DNA of 64,000 bases, from NCBI GenBank assembly GCA_951640195.1, contig OX621170.1:1302001-1366000 (forward strand). Reading direction: 5' to 3'. Positions 22,377-33,590 of the stretch are shown here, in pieces (the stretch's first letter is position 1; every line of letters begins with the position of its first letter). Both the position numbers and the translations under genes were made by a program. This DNA is from Porpolomopsis calyptriformis. Its lineage: Eukaryota > Basidiomycota > Agaricomycetes > Agaricales > Hygrophoraceae. The notes under the pieces are model-generated. The model did not search any database. It was given only the letters and a program-made list of their open reading frames with translations, and had not been told where the DNA came from.

Positions 22377-23476
22377 GTTGGCGAGGCTTGAGTGGCTGTG
22401 CAAATGATCACAGCAATTGACTGCTCTCCGAACTCCCGATATCAAGTCCCATTGGATGTTATCCGCGCAAGAATTCCGTTACTCCACCATCATAACAAGG
22501 ATCGCCAGTTGGATACTTGTTGCTGTCTGCCAGAGAACCACGATTTCTCTGGACGATGGAATTTACAGTTGAACACCAACCATCGTATAAACCTCATCTA
22601 TGTGTACCGAACCTTTTGCTAGGGGGGTTATGTTCCTCGAAGTCTCAGGCCAATCCAGACACCATCAAGGGAGGCTCTTCTGATGCACGACGATCCATTC
22701 ATTCTCATAGCACCACCTGCATCCTGTTCCAAATTGATTTTTTCTCATTTATTAAGATAAAACCATACAAGAACGAGATGTTCACTGTCTCCCGTAACCC
22801 CTGCTATGGCCCTTCCGTCATTTATCGGGATTCAATTGGAGGATTGCCGTTGGCTCACTCCGTCTTCGTTGGTGTCCTAGTTGATGCCACTACCCATTCA
22901 AAATACAATTCTTGCTTGGTATGTTATCAACATGTTCCTAAAGTCACAGATGTAGGTAAATTTCCCGTCATACTACCGTCATTCGCCTGTGCTCACGTTT
23001 TCCATCGTGTTTGCAGGAAATGAATGTTATTTGGTCCTGGATTAAAAGGATGGGGGTATAACTCTCATCATGATGGGCCCAACTGTGACTAGAATAGAGT
23101 AAGTGTTGAAATACCAAGCTGTCTAGAGATTGTACTTCACTGGGATGCTTAAAAGACATTGTATCATCTCGCGAGAAGAACGATGATTCAGATCTTCCAA
23201 CTTGTTGATCCGAATCGTCGTTAAGTTCTTTTGGCAAGGCTGAACAGGTAAACCGACAAATCCCAAAACTACCCTGCGCCCAAAAAGCCCCTGGGATATC
23301 CTTCCCCCAACCGCACACCAACTCCGTTGCAGGGCCCGTCCTCCGTAGATATAGTAATTTTACTGTACCGGCCACCGCGTCTTTGCACACCTGATGGAAA
23401 TGCTGAGGCTGAACACGTGACTCATGGTACGCGCTATGTCACGTTTTGTGTCACACTCTCAATCACTCGCGCCAGG
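22377..23476. other. Intergenic region between divergent kinase and SIM-protein genes
   Basis: This 1.1-kb stretch has only short open frames without family resemblance or plausible exon structure. CACGTGAC at 23414-23421, 55 bases before the next start codon, matches the RTCACRTG core on the minus strand. Confidence 0.4.
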
Positions 23477-25199
23477 ATGGATGCTGATGTCGTCGCAGAC
23501 AGTTTTGGCTATGAACTTTTCTCGTTAGAAGAACTCGAACTTTTCCCAGAGTTGTGTGCGCAAAATGTGGGGGATCTCGTTAACACAGGTGTGTCAAATA
23601 CCCCACGATCCACTGTACAAAATTCTCTGCAACCATCTATCCCTACAGCGGCCAACACGAGCGAGAAACTTCAGACTGTTGAGGTCTCAGAGGTCTCTTA
23701 CTTTACAGAGAATCCGATTTCTAACCTAGCTAAATCGTTAATATCATCTTTCACTCCTTCCACACCGGCTACCAAGTCTCGGCCAAGGCCGCGACCACGC
23801 CCAGCATATAAAGGCGCTCCTGAAATTAATTCCAGTGGCTCAAGCCACATTACCTCAGCATCTAGAACACTCACTTCACCGACATGCAAAGATTCCGTCC
23901 CAGAAAATGATCTATATGACCATGGGTGTTTGGACCAGTCCTACAACCATTCTATGGATATCGCAGAACGCGCAAAGACGCGTTCGCGCCATGCCAGCAA
24001 GACTGCTGCACCATCCTCTTCTCCAAGACCAGCTCGCAGAAAACGATCTCGAGCAGATGGCTCATCTCCTTCCAAACAGGCCTTCTCCACAATTGTTATT
24101 GATCTATCTTCGGATGACGATTACGAGGACGAAGACGAACTAGCACTGCGTCCCGCGAAGAAATCCAAGTCCAAACCAAAGCCAAAGTCAAAGCCAAAGC
24201 AGTCAGCTCGGCAGCGTATATCGAAAAAAAGTACTAAAGCCTCACCGAATGCGTACGTTCCTAGCCCTCTTGGTCAGCTTGAGTCTCAGTCTCTCCCCCC
24301 AAGATCAAAAATAGCCAACGATACATCTGTCGCATCACCAGACCACCCCCTTGGTACCCAATCATCGCCCATTTCGGAGGAAAGGCTAAATTCTGACGTT
24401 CCTAAACCGCACATTGACCTTGAAAAAAAGCGAAAAGGAAGGAAGAGAGAAACTGGTGCCAACCTAGAGGTCGTTGTGCCAGCTGTGAAAGGACGAGTGG
24501 TACTGTCCGCAGTCCAAGAAGCGAACCACACGGCGAATGAAACAGAGAAGCAGGCGGACGTGGCACTGCAAAAAGTTCGAGGTGATGGGAACGGGGACCG
24601 TACAGAGCGGAAATCTCCCGCAAAGTCGGGTGAAGCTACAAACGATAGAGAGATGTCCGAGCCAGATGACACTACCCCCAAGGCAAGTTTCTACTTGCCT
24701 TTCCTTGGAAATTGGCTGACTATATTTTGGGTTGAAGGAGAATCGCTCTTTGGACATTGAAGTTGTCAACCAGAACATGCCCCCGCCATCCTCTAAGGCA
24801 CATTACCGCTCGCCAATCATTTCCCGCACCAAACCAACTCCTATGACTGAACTCATCCGACGGGTCAACTCCTTACCAGGCTCCCCCTTCCCAGGTTCGC
24901 CTGGCCTCGTGCGGGGCTGTTCGGCAGCTCCTTCGACGATGACGGCCTATTCACCTTACCTGAAGGCGTCGCGCTCGGCACTTTCTCGGATTGCGCCACT
25001 TCACCCGAATCGTCGCCCACCTCCGCCGCCACTACCCAGACCGCCTCCGCCGAAGAAGACAAAAAAGCAACTGGAGCGGGAGGAGAAGTGGGAGGAGGAG
25101 CTGAGCGAAAGTGTGGAGGGTTGGGCGTGCATGACTGACGAGGAGAGGGCGATGATCAGAAGGGCGAAAAGGGACAGAGAAGAAGGGTGGGACGAGTGA
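23477..25199 (+). CDS. Uncharacterised nuclear-type protein with a SUMO-interaction-like motif
   Basis: I do not recognise the family. The protein is about 555 residues, mostly low complexity. A hydrophobic-acidic patch 'TIVIDLSSDDDYEDEDE' near residue 205-221 fits a SUMO-interacting motif flanked by acidic residues. Basic clusters ('RPARRKRSRADG', 'KKRKGRKRE', Lys-Pro repeats) suggest nuclear localisation. The C terminus, after a Pro tract, is a compact charged helix: 'KKQLEREEKWEEELSES' then 'GWACMTDEERAMIRRAKRDR'. An intron at 24683-24737 (55 bases) has a GC donor, GCAAGT; only this join keeps the long downstream frame. The start 'MDADVVADSFGYELFSLEEL' is the first ATG of the conserved-looking acidic N terminus; earlier in-frame codons lack support. 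Confidence 0.7.
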
Positions 25200-26448
25200 T
25201 GGATTACATCAAATCGGTAGTGCGTGTTTTCTGTCACGATTTTCTTTGTTTCGCTCGTTGACACTCAAAACTGTTAGTTTATTATATGACCTGTGAATAC
25301 TGTAACCTCGTTGAGTTCATAATAACACTATTCAAAAAACAAAAATCTTCTGATGCCACCACCACCGCAGTTCAAAAGTTTTCCTGTGACCCATTCGAGG
25401 GTCTTCAATCCTTAGTTTTGTCAGGGTCGGCCAGACGTCTCCTAAAGGTCGGCAGGTTAGTTATATAATTTAACGGCACGATATCACCGCCCTTGACCTA
25501 CATCTTAGACAGACATCAATCGATTGGAGTTTCGTTCCATATGCTACGCACATATCACTTACGCCATAACAACTGCGGGCGTCGGTTTTTTTTTGCTGAG
25601 AAAGGGGCGATAACGAGCGTGTCTTGCTTGACAGTTTCTTATTTGTTTCCGCGCCAAGGGCCATACCACATGTCCTGCAAAGGGCCCGAATAATCAGCAC
25701 TATTTCCTGCCGGGGACATGCAGTGAAATGGTGGGCATCGTGGCCGTTGCTGGCATACTCTTTCTCTGGACTCCCCCCATCTACAGTCTTGTCGTTCGAG
25801 GGCCCGACTCACAGACGACACCGCCTTCGCATGTGGCTGATCAGAATCCCCACCTATCGAGGTCGAGATCTTCTACCCATGTAACACTGGATTTAGACCT
25901 GGACCTGGATGATCAGGTAAAATGCCCCGATCAACCACATGCAAAGCTGAGGTGTATCCACTGCGCGTGTGAGCACAATACTGCGTCGAAGGGCCAGACA
26001 GTTTTTTTTGTGTGTTCAAGGCTTGACAGCCCGTTTATATAGCCGTCTGGGGCTGCGCACGAGCGGAGTGGCGGTTATTGCGAAAACAAAAGAACAATAC
26101 ACGTCCTCCCGTCACGGAGTCCCGCGATTTGAAATCTTTTTGTTTTAGTGCTGTGCATGTATGTACAGCAATAATTATGTCCATTCGCGAATATATATGT
26201 CATCCTTATCGGATGGGTCGAATTGACAGTACTATCAATTGGGGGGGGGGGTGAGTGCGTACATGGTATTATTCTTCGAACTTGCAAAAGTCACATCGTA
26301 CTGTACATCTCGTGGCCATCATTCTGGGAACACTAGTGAACACAGCGCATGTTAGACAAGAGATCGAGAAAACAGTGAAAGAGCTAGGCGTTGCGATAGA
26401 GAATAACATGGGAGCAGACCAAAAAAAAAGGGAGATGGAACTTGGCGT
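25200..26448. other. Intergenic region between convergent genes
   Basis: I see no gene in this 1.25-kb stretch. It contains a run of ten G at 26241-26250 and short open frames only, one of them a hydrophobic-start frame at 25728-26042 with no recognisable similarity. Confidence 0.4.
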
Positions 26449-28180
26449 TTAGGTGAAACGCCGAGGATAATCCCCAACCTGTGGCTTTTCGGTGAGAGCG
26501 ATCGGCGGCTGAAACCGATTAGGCTCGAGCTTCACCCGAGTTGCAGGTGAGGAGAGATCTATCCACTCTGATTTTCCAGGTGTGAACGGCGGCTTGACAA
26601 TGTCAGGTTTTACCGGCCGTTCGACGATTTCGGGAACGGGGGGTGGTGGTCGCGGTCGCGGTTGCGGTTGCGGTTGCGGTTGGGGTGGGGCCGTTCGGAT
26701 TTTGTCGAACTTCGCGGCCTCACTCGGCACTGAAGGGACGGCGGTGTTGGACTGCTGCGAGTTCGGGTTTGAGCCAGACTTGGACCCTGTCGTTTTAGCG
26801 TGCGTGTTGCGGATGTTGAGGAGGAGGCGGCAGGAGAGTACGACCTCAAGCGCTAGTGTGGGGCTACGAGAGAGAGAGAGGGCATATAAATGGAATGGGG
26901 AGGGGTAAGGTTCCGTTTGATGTATCCACTTACGTGAGGTTGACTGCTCGCAGGGGCCCTGGGGCCGCCAAGAAGATGACAACGTTCGCGAAGTTCATGG
27001 AGAAAATGACGAAGAAATAAACCACACCGTCCCTCCATATCACCGAGATCAACGGGGTGGAGATGTCCTTTTTCCAATACCCGTATGCCTTCCACGCTGT
27101 CAGGCTGAAAATAAAGGACCATAACCCTGAGCGCTAGATCATACGCTGAAGGTGATCACAAAAAGACTGACAAGAAAGCGACCGAATCGTAGAAAAGGGG
27201 TATGGCCTGTCGATTTTCATGTATGAGATGAGAAAGAAAAGAGCGAGAGAGTATCGGTAGTGCTCACCCAAAACGAAATCAGCAAACCTGAGCCGCCCAT
27301 GGCCGCACCGCAGGGAGGCTGGGCGGAGGGAGGACCAGGGACGGGAGGCGGTGGGGAAGTTGTACTGACCGCGATTCCTCCGACGACTATTTGGGCGAGG
27401 AGAATGATGGAAAGCACCGCTGCTATCGCCTTGCTTTGAGCAAAGAGCTATAAAGCACATGGATTTCCGTCAAGTCATTGCCAGGAACAGAGAGGCGCGA
27501 AATAAAATAAATAAAAAGGGACGTACGGCGAAGACACGGGCGCCTAGGATCATCTGAGAAAGAACGGTTGATATCAGTGCTCCGACTGGTTCCCAGTAGA
27601 ATACGTCTGTCAATCGAGGGATCAAGTCTCGATCAGTGGGGCAGGAGGGAAGGGCGACTCACGTTTGCATGCTGCCGCATTCCAGACCCCGGCAAGTAAA
27701 GACATCACGAATGAAAGTCTTTGTAAAGGTTAAGGAATGGAAAGTGGTGAATGGGAAGTATACGTACTGAAGAATCCCGAAATATCGATTGACTATGATT
27801 AGCAGACGGTAGTCAACAAAACATGGGCCATAGACGGCGACAACGGTTACACTGACAGATATAGAGCAGGCTAACAAACTGTGAGGAAGAGACTCTCCAG
27901 CTTGAATTCGGGGGTATAAACGAATAAAACAACTCACAGTGAGCTTTTTTTTCCAAATACGCTTATACTCCTGGGGCAAGCAAATGATATACTCCCAGCC
28001 AAACACGCAGTACCTGCAACAGGAGGGAGAGAGGGTGGGTGGAGGGTGAGTATGGTAAAGAAGGGCGTGTGATAAGAGAAAGACTGACGCTCCCACAGCC
28101 CAAATCATGACTGCCTGCCCTCGCTTCATTTCGACAAGCGCCGAGTTGGGAATGTTCGGAGGGCCTGGTGGGGGAGGCAT
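26449..28180 (-). CDS. Seven-transmembrane protein, DUF6533-type basidiomycete family
   Basis: The family is large in mushrooms and has no established function. After a cytosolic start 'MPPPPGPPNIPNSALVEMK', the family signature is seen as 'WEYIICLPQEYKRIWKKK' and, after an intron, 'NRYFGILQ'. Further hydrophobic segments follow: 'ACSISVSVTVVAVYGP', 'AIAAVLSIILLAQIVVGGIA' and 'DGVVYFFVIFSMNFANVVIF'. About seven membrane spans are expected. The C-terminal tail is soluble, rich in Pro/Gln/Lys, with a Gln-Pro/Arg-Pro repeat. At least six short introns must be removed. The 1.4 kb upstream is gene-free, which leaves room for an extended promoter. Confidence 0.82.
26648..26683. repeat. Six-base tandem repeat (GGTCGC/GGTTGC) encoding a Gln-Pro/Arg-Pro tract
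   Basis: Six units read GGTCGC, GGTCGC, then GGTTGC three times and GGTTGG. On the minus strand this encodes alternating Pro with Gln or Arg in the tail of the 7-TM protein. Being a multiple of three, length change would not break the frame. Confidence 0.8.
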
Positions 28181-29556
28181 GTGGTATATGCGTTATAATA
28201 CAGAAGGGAACGGTGGGTGGTGAATGGGAGTGCGTGGGAGGGGTGGGAAGGGGGTATATCAGGGGGAACGAGTGGAGTCGGGGGAGGGATAACGGACAGG
28301 CCAATCCAGGGTGATCAACATCATCTTTTCCTGAAGCGCGCTGGAGGTTTTTTTTCCTGTTTTGCACTGCCAGGTCACCCCGTTGTTCCGGACCGAGCCC
28401 AAACTACCCGAACTGGAGACATGTCCGAGAACTGGCAGATCAGAGTTTGGCAGTGGGAGGGGAGGGTTGTATTTAGACGGGGTGAGCCGAGCCATCAAAA
28501 GTCGTGGTAAAGACCGGGGGAGGGGGTGAAAGATGGATGATGAACTGTTGGTTTATCTTATTCCTGTGCATCTACATCATCATCAAGCCTCCTTCTTGGT
28601 ACAGTTATCGAACGATCACAACATACCGATCACCGGCTTTTTCCTGTTTTTCCGACCAGTCCAAAAACTGCACCCGAGAGAAATCTGTACCTGGGTCTTG
28701 TGAGCTTTCCTCGACACCTAAATGATACTATACCGGTACCGCGTGATCAGAGGGTACAAGTGAGCGGCGTGGCAAAAGGACCTAAGCGGATGACAGTGTT
28801 CATCACCTGTCCCATTAGTACCCTGACAAAAAGTCAAAGTCAAAATAGAATGGAAAAAAACAAAGAAAAAAAGGGATACCTGGTCTTCCATGCCGGCGAT
28901 CATAGTAAGCACCTCACCAGCCATTCCCGGGATATACGTACGCTCTCGCCCTCCGCGATTTCCGTACAGTATCGAATGACGGAAATGACCACCCGTCCTG
29001 CCAGCGCCATCTCAGAAAAACGGTAATTAATCCCTCCGGTGCTTACTTATCCTGCTGCTGCGTCATGTGGAGCAACAAACATCTTGACAGGAATATGACT
29101 CCAAAAACAAAAAAAAACATAGGTTACCTGTCCATCATCGACTCTGAAACTCGGAGCTGAACAGGGGGAACCTAATCACTGACTGACGGGACCCACACAG
29201 GCCATGTGCTTGGCAACACCTCTAATCCTCGGATGAGGAGAGACGGTGCGTCCCGCGGATCCGCGTGCGTACGTCCATGGAACGCATGCCCGCGTCTCCG
29301 TCGCCGTATTTTTTTTTGAAGACAAAGGCTTGATCACCCTATTCCCAGCCCGCAGCATTCGTTCGAGTCAACTGTCAACAACGTTTTGATGCATCAATGT
29401 CTTGCTAACCATCAGTCGCTTCCAAAATAAATACACTCTACACGCGTCCTTGGATGTGTATTAGTTTGGCGCTTCCCAAGCTAGCTTGACCCTTTGTACT
29501 CAAAAGAATCCAGTAGTATTATGCAGGTTCTACTCGGCCAAGTCAATATCATCCTT
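28181..29556. other. Intergenic region upstream of the 7-TM gene
   Basis: No gene is supported in 1.4 kb. It includes poly-A-rich stretches (28853-28873) and only short open frames. It separates the 7-TM start from the eIF5 stop; both genes are on the minus strand. Confidence 0.4.
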
Positions 29557-30964
29557 TCAATCCCCCTCTTCATCTTCATCTTCGTCATCGTCTGCCTCCT
29601 CAAGCCACTAGACAAAGCAATCAATAACCCTTCAACCCAGTCAAAAAAACCACATTACCTTCAAAAATGGTTCACTAGCCTTCCTCACTTTCTTGCTCGT
29701 CTCCTTGTCAACATACTTTTTACTGACATGTGTCCCCCACTGGGTGACAACTTCCTCGTCAATAAGATCCTTCTGATACAACGCCATCAAAATCTTTGGG
29801 ACACCTGCGGTTGAGATGAGTTCAGGATGAGCGATCCCAGCCAGGCGCTCGACACCGCCTAAAAGGGCTTTTTGATGTTTTTCCGAAGTGACCAGCTAAG
29901 ATAAAGGATGAAGCCTGACGGTCGTCGAAAAAAAGGGAGAATCCCAAACCTTTGATAACAATGCAGAATATTGCGATATCTCAGCGACCACGTTCGCAGT
30001 GAAAAGCGCTTGAACCAACACAGGCACCATCTTGTGCTTCTTCTCAATGCCGAGTTCCTGAGCCTTCTTGTAAATTTGCACCGCGAACGCACTCGGATCG
30101 TCTGTTTCCTTATTCTCTTCGATCCAACGTCCGAGTTGAGCGTAGGGGCTGTTCACGTCATCATCGCTGCCGTCGTCGTCACCTCCGGCAGCGATGGTCG
30201 TGGCAGCCAACTTGTGCTCGAGTGCTTTGACGCGTGCTTTAACCGCCTCGGGCGAGGTGTCGGCGGACCAGCCTTCGTTGACGAGGGTAGCATCCTGATT
30301 GAGCTCGGCAACCTCGGCTTTGAGCCTCTTTGTGAGTTCATCATCGCTCTCTGCATTGCGATCCTTCCCGTCGTCGACTTCGCCATCTTCGCCGCCGCCA
30401 GTGCCACCGTTCGTTGACCCATTGTCCTCGCCAGTCTTCTTTTTCGTCTTCTTCGTCTTGACCGGCGGGTTTTTGATGATGAAGGTCGTCAACCTGTGTC
30501 GCATATCAACGCTCGTCCGTTCGCCGCACGCCTTGCAGTCCCGGATGATGTCCTCGGCTCTGTTGAGTTTGAGGACGACGAGCTCGGTCTCGGGGTTCTT
30601 GCACGCCTTGCAAAGGACGAATTTATCGATAAAGACGTCGAGCAGCTCGCGGAGGCGGTCGGCATTGTGGGCACCGTTCACGATGTACCTGTCGTTCTTT
30701 TCGTCAAAGGACGTCTGGGCGCCGAGCTCGCAGCCAAAGAATTTGGTGGTGTAAGTGGGAGGGCGGCTGAGTGCGCGAGCGACGTCGGACATGTTGGGGA
30801 TCACGGTTTTGATGCCGTTGCCTTTTCCTTCGATTTTGGTCTGAAGAATGGGCATGCTGCGGATGATGAGTGGCGGTAGCTGGCGGGCTTGGATTGGCTT
30901 ACCGGTAGCGGTAGAACTTGTCGTCGACATCGCGACGGATGTTGACAACTCCTGAGGAAGCCAT
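29557..30964 (-). CDS. TIF5: Translation initiation factor eIF5
   Basis: eIF5 is the GTPase-activating protein for eIF2 in start-codon selection. The first exon ends '...[10 protein letters not shown]' and joins '[17 protein letters not shown]'; the Arg in FYR corresponds to the GAP Arg-15 of yeast eIF5. The zinc-ribbon Cys pairs are 'CKAC' (in '[13 protein letters not shown]') and 'CKAC' (in '[18 protein letters not shown]'). A Lys/Asp linker leads to the C-terminal HEAT (W2) domain with 'QYSALLSKL', '[19 protein letters not shown]' and an acidic '[17 protein letters not shown]' end, the AA-box that binds eIF2-beta and eIF3c. The start at 30964 gives '[13 protein letters not shown]'. Confidence 0.95.
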
Positions 30965-31309
30965 GTTGGGCAGATATTCTGAATTTTAACGCTGAGAGGA
31001 AATGAGCGGAGAAGGAGGGAAAGAGACCAGTCTCACAAAGCGAATTAGAGGATTAGGCGGAAAGAAACGTTCTCGGTTTGGGGTAGCAATTGAAGGTCGA
31101 AGCATGAATCCTCTGTCTGGACAGTGACAGAAGAAGACAGAGGGAAAGATGCGGGGGGTGTGGGGAGAGGAAATGGTGGGAAGGATGAAAAGTGTGGTGA
31201 TAGGTAAAGGTGAGGTTGTGGTGGTCGGAAAGCAAAAAGGGTGAAAGCCTCGAGTTTTTTAAAAAAAAAAATTTTTACGTTTATTTGTCATCATTCATCA
31301 TCATCCGGA
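30965..31309. promoter_or_regulatory. Divergent promoter region, eIF5 / metallophosphatase
   Basis: This 345-base interval separates two divergent start codons. It is asymmetric: the plus strand is purine-rich (many GGAAAG and GAAGAG runs from 31010 to 31200), and an A/T run (AAAAAAAAAAATTTTT) lies just before the phosphatase start at about 31260-31276. Confidence 0.4.
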
Positions 31310-32740
31310 ATGGCCAGCGTGCGTTTGATAGTTTTCAGTCTGGTTTTGCCCGTTCTCGCTTTTTATGTACTGTATCGTATCCACCCAATCGGTTTACCTT
31401 CGTTTGCAGGCCTGCTGCACCAGGGGCAGCACCAGAGCCAGCAGCAGTTCACCCGGCATATCGTTGCCGTCGGGGATTTGCATGGCGACCTGCCAAACGC
31501 AGAGCGTGTCCTCCGGTTTTCGGGTGTCGTCGACGAATTCGGCGACTGGACTGGCCACGTCGACTTTCTCGTCCAGACCGGGGACATCATCGATCGGTAC
31601 CGTACTCATCCTACTCCTTGACAAACACAAAAAAACGATGCTGACAGCGGGGACGATACGATTAAATTGTTTGCGTTGATGGAAAAGCTGCGGGTCCAAG
31701 CCTCATCACAAGGCGGCACCATTCTCAGCCATCTTGGTAACCACGAATGGATGAACGCGATCGGCAAGTCCTCTCATTTTTATTTTCTCATCGCCTAATC
31801 ATTTTTTTTGTAGGTGATTGGCGGTAAGCATACGCACCCGTATATATCCATCGCTAATTCCGCCACCACAGTTACGTCTACCCATCCGAACTAGCCACCT
31901 TTGGCACCATCTCCGCCCGCCAATCCTTCATCTCCACAGGACCCATCGGCCGCGCCTGGTCCCAAAACTACACCACCGCCTCCCGCCTCCCGCTGCACCC
32001 CTCGCTCGGGCCACCGAACACAGACTACGGTGATGCCATCCACGAGTCCCCGCTGTCGCACTCGGCGCTCGCCTTCGTCCACGGCGGGCTCTCACCGACG
32101 TACGAAAACCTGACGCCGTTCCCGTCCGCGATCAACGCGCTCTCGACCAGCCTCCTTTCCAAACTGCAGCACCGGGTCCAGCCCCCGCCGCACCCTCCGA
32201 ACCAATACCCGGGTCTCCCTTCCGGTCCGTCGACCTTGCACGCTCGAGAACACACCTTACCCTCTTTTTCCAGGTACGAGCCACGCGGAAGAAGCGATGT
32301 ACGGCTCGAATGGACCGGTCTGGTATCGTGGGTGGGCGCTTGACCCGGAAGAGAAAGTGTGCGAGGAAGCGGAAGGTGTGCTGGCAAAGACCGGCACTCG
32401 AAGGATGATTATGGGACACACACCGGATTTTACAGTCCGTTTTGTTCTCTAGCACTGACTCGGGCTGACTTTTTTTCAGGGAATCGTGTCCCGCTGTGAT
32501 GGCAAAATTATTATTATTGACACCGGTCAGTCTGCTCAGTCTCAATCGATCTCTCTCTAACTGGGCGTAGGCATATCACGCGCATACGGCGGAGTGCTCT
32601 CCGCGCTGTCGATCCATTACACACTGACCGGTCTCGGTGAGAATAGATGGGAGGAGAGAGAGAGGGTGACTGCGTTGTATGCAGATAGAGAGGAGGTTCT
32701 GGCTGTAGACGTTCGAGAAGTGGTAGGGGATTTCTATTAG
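31310..32740 (+). CDS. Membrane-anchored calcineurin-like metallophosphatase (Shewanella-like, SLP type)
   Basis: The protein is expected to dephosphorylate Ser/Thr or Tyr; its substrate is unknown. A short N-terminal signal-anchor 'VRLIVFSLVLPVLAFYVLY' is followed by the metal-binding motifs of the PPP/metallophosphoesterase fold: 'AVGDLHGD' (GDxHG), 'QTGDIIDRG' (across an intron), 'SHLGNHEW' (GNHE), 'FVHGGLSP' and 'MIMGHTPDF'. All metal ligands are therefore present. The motif set and spacing resemble the Shelphs of plants and fungi more than classical PP1/PP2A. The intron at 31764-31813 has a GC donor (GCAAGT): using it gives 'AIGDWRYVYPSEL', while the nearby GT gives a stop. The stop codon is only 5 bases from the stop of the convergent bHLH gene. 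Confidence 0.88.
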
Positions 32741-32745
32741 AGTAT

Positions 32746-33560
32746 TTATTCGTCGTCTTCGTCCTCGTCCTCCTCTCCGCTTCCCGTCTTGCCCTCGCCG
32801 CCTTTCCACTCCCGCTCCCACGGTGGGGGGTCTCCGTTGGCGAGACAGGGGGGCATGAGGGTGGGGTGTCCGCGGGGGAGGGTATCGCGAGCGCGCTGAA
32901 GGCGTGAAAGGAGGGCGGCACGCTCTGAAAGGAGATCGTTGATATAATCGATCGCTGAGGAGGGATGAGAACGAGTAATCCAAAGAGAATTGAGTTACTT
33001 TTAGCCAAGACGACGTTTTCACTTCTCGGGCCGGCCCGTCCGTCTACTTTTTCGGTGCCGTCCTTGGTCCGGGCCCGGCCGCGTTTGGCACGGGCGGTCC
33101 TTGCTGCCGGAGCGGGATCCTCGCATGGGTCCTCTCCTTCCTCCTCCTCGCGGATGGCGTCGCGGAGGGCGGGCACGGTTTCGCAGAGCTTTTCGTAGCC
33201 GCGGCGGATGTTCGCGCGGCGCTTCTGCTCGGACTGGATGTGGTTCGCCTTTTTCTGGGAGGGGGAGAGCAGGGAGGGTTTGCCGGAACCGTTCGTGAGT
33301 GGGTGCTGGCCTTGGCTCGGACCGAGACGTTGTGGGGGGTGAAATACGGGTGGTGGGGACGAGCGTTGGCGTTTGGGGTTGACGGTGGGGGCAACGGCGG
33401 GTGGCGAACGTTTAGTGGGAGTGGTAGGATTGGATTGGAATAGGTTTTGATAAGGGTAATTGAAGCATTGATTCCAAGTATCACGATCCAGAGACATGAG
33501 CTGTTTCGTAGCCTTGGCCAACGCCTCTTTGCCTTGAGGAATGTCGGGTTGTTGATACAT
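32746..33560 (-). CDS. bHLH transcription factor with a long loop
   Basis: The basic region and helix 1 read 'KKANHIQSEQKRRANIRRGY' and 'EKLCETVPALRDAI'. Helix 2 follows after a long Glu/Pro/Ala/Arg-rich loop of about 45 residues: 'SENVVLAK' joined over an intron to 'AIDYINDLLSERAALLSRL'. The H..E..RR DNA-contacting pattern is intact, so E-box binding is expected. The N-terminal part is Pro/Ser-rich with 'PKRQRSSPPP'; the C-terminal tail is very acidic ('EEDEDEDDE'). The ATG at 33560 ('MYQQPDIPQG') was taken as the start; the next in-frame Met is at about 33494. It is head to head with the ZIP gene at 30 bases and tail to tail with the phosphatase at 5 bases. Confidence 0.82.
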
Positions 33561-33590
33561 GGGAGAGTGTCTAATCACATGTGACTTTAG
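33561..33590. promoter_or_regulatory. 30-base gap between divergent bHLH and ZIP start codons
   Basis: The gap includes ATCACATGTGAC (33574-33585), two overlapping RTCACRTG-type sites on opposite strands centred on CACATGTG. Transcription of both genes must start within or beyond the neighbour's coding sequence, or one start codon is misassigned. Confidence 0.45.

Noticed and set aside
22517..23023. 168-codon frame with CLVCYQHVP and CAHVFHRVC, suggesting a RING-type finger
   Set aside because: The Cys/His spacing does not complete a RING, the rest has no family features, and the start lies in an untranslated stretch upstream of two divergent genes.
31333..31410. Apparent intron starting at GTACTGTATC near the phosphatase start
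   Set aside because: Removing it (43 bases) would break the frame; reading it as coding gives a continuous protein with the hydrophobic anchor.
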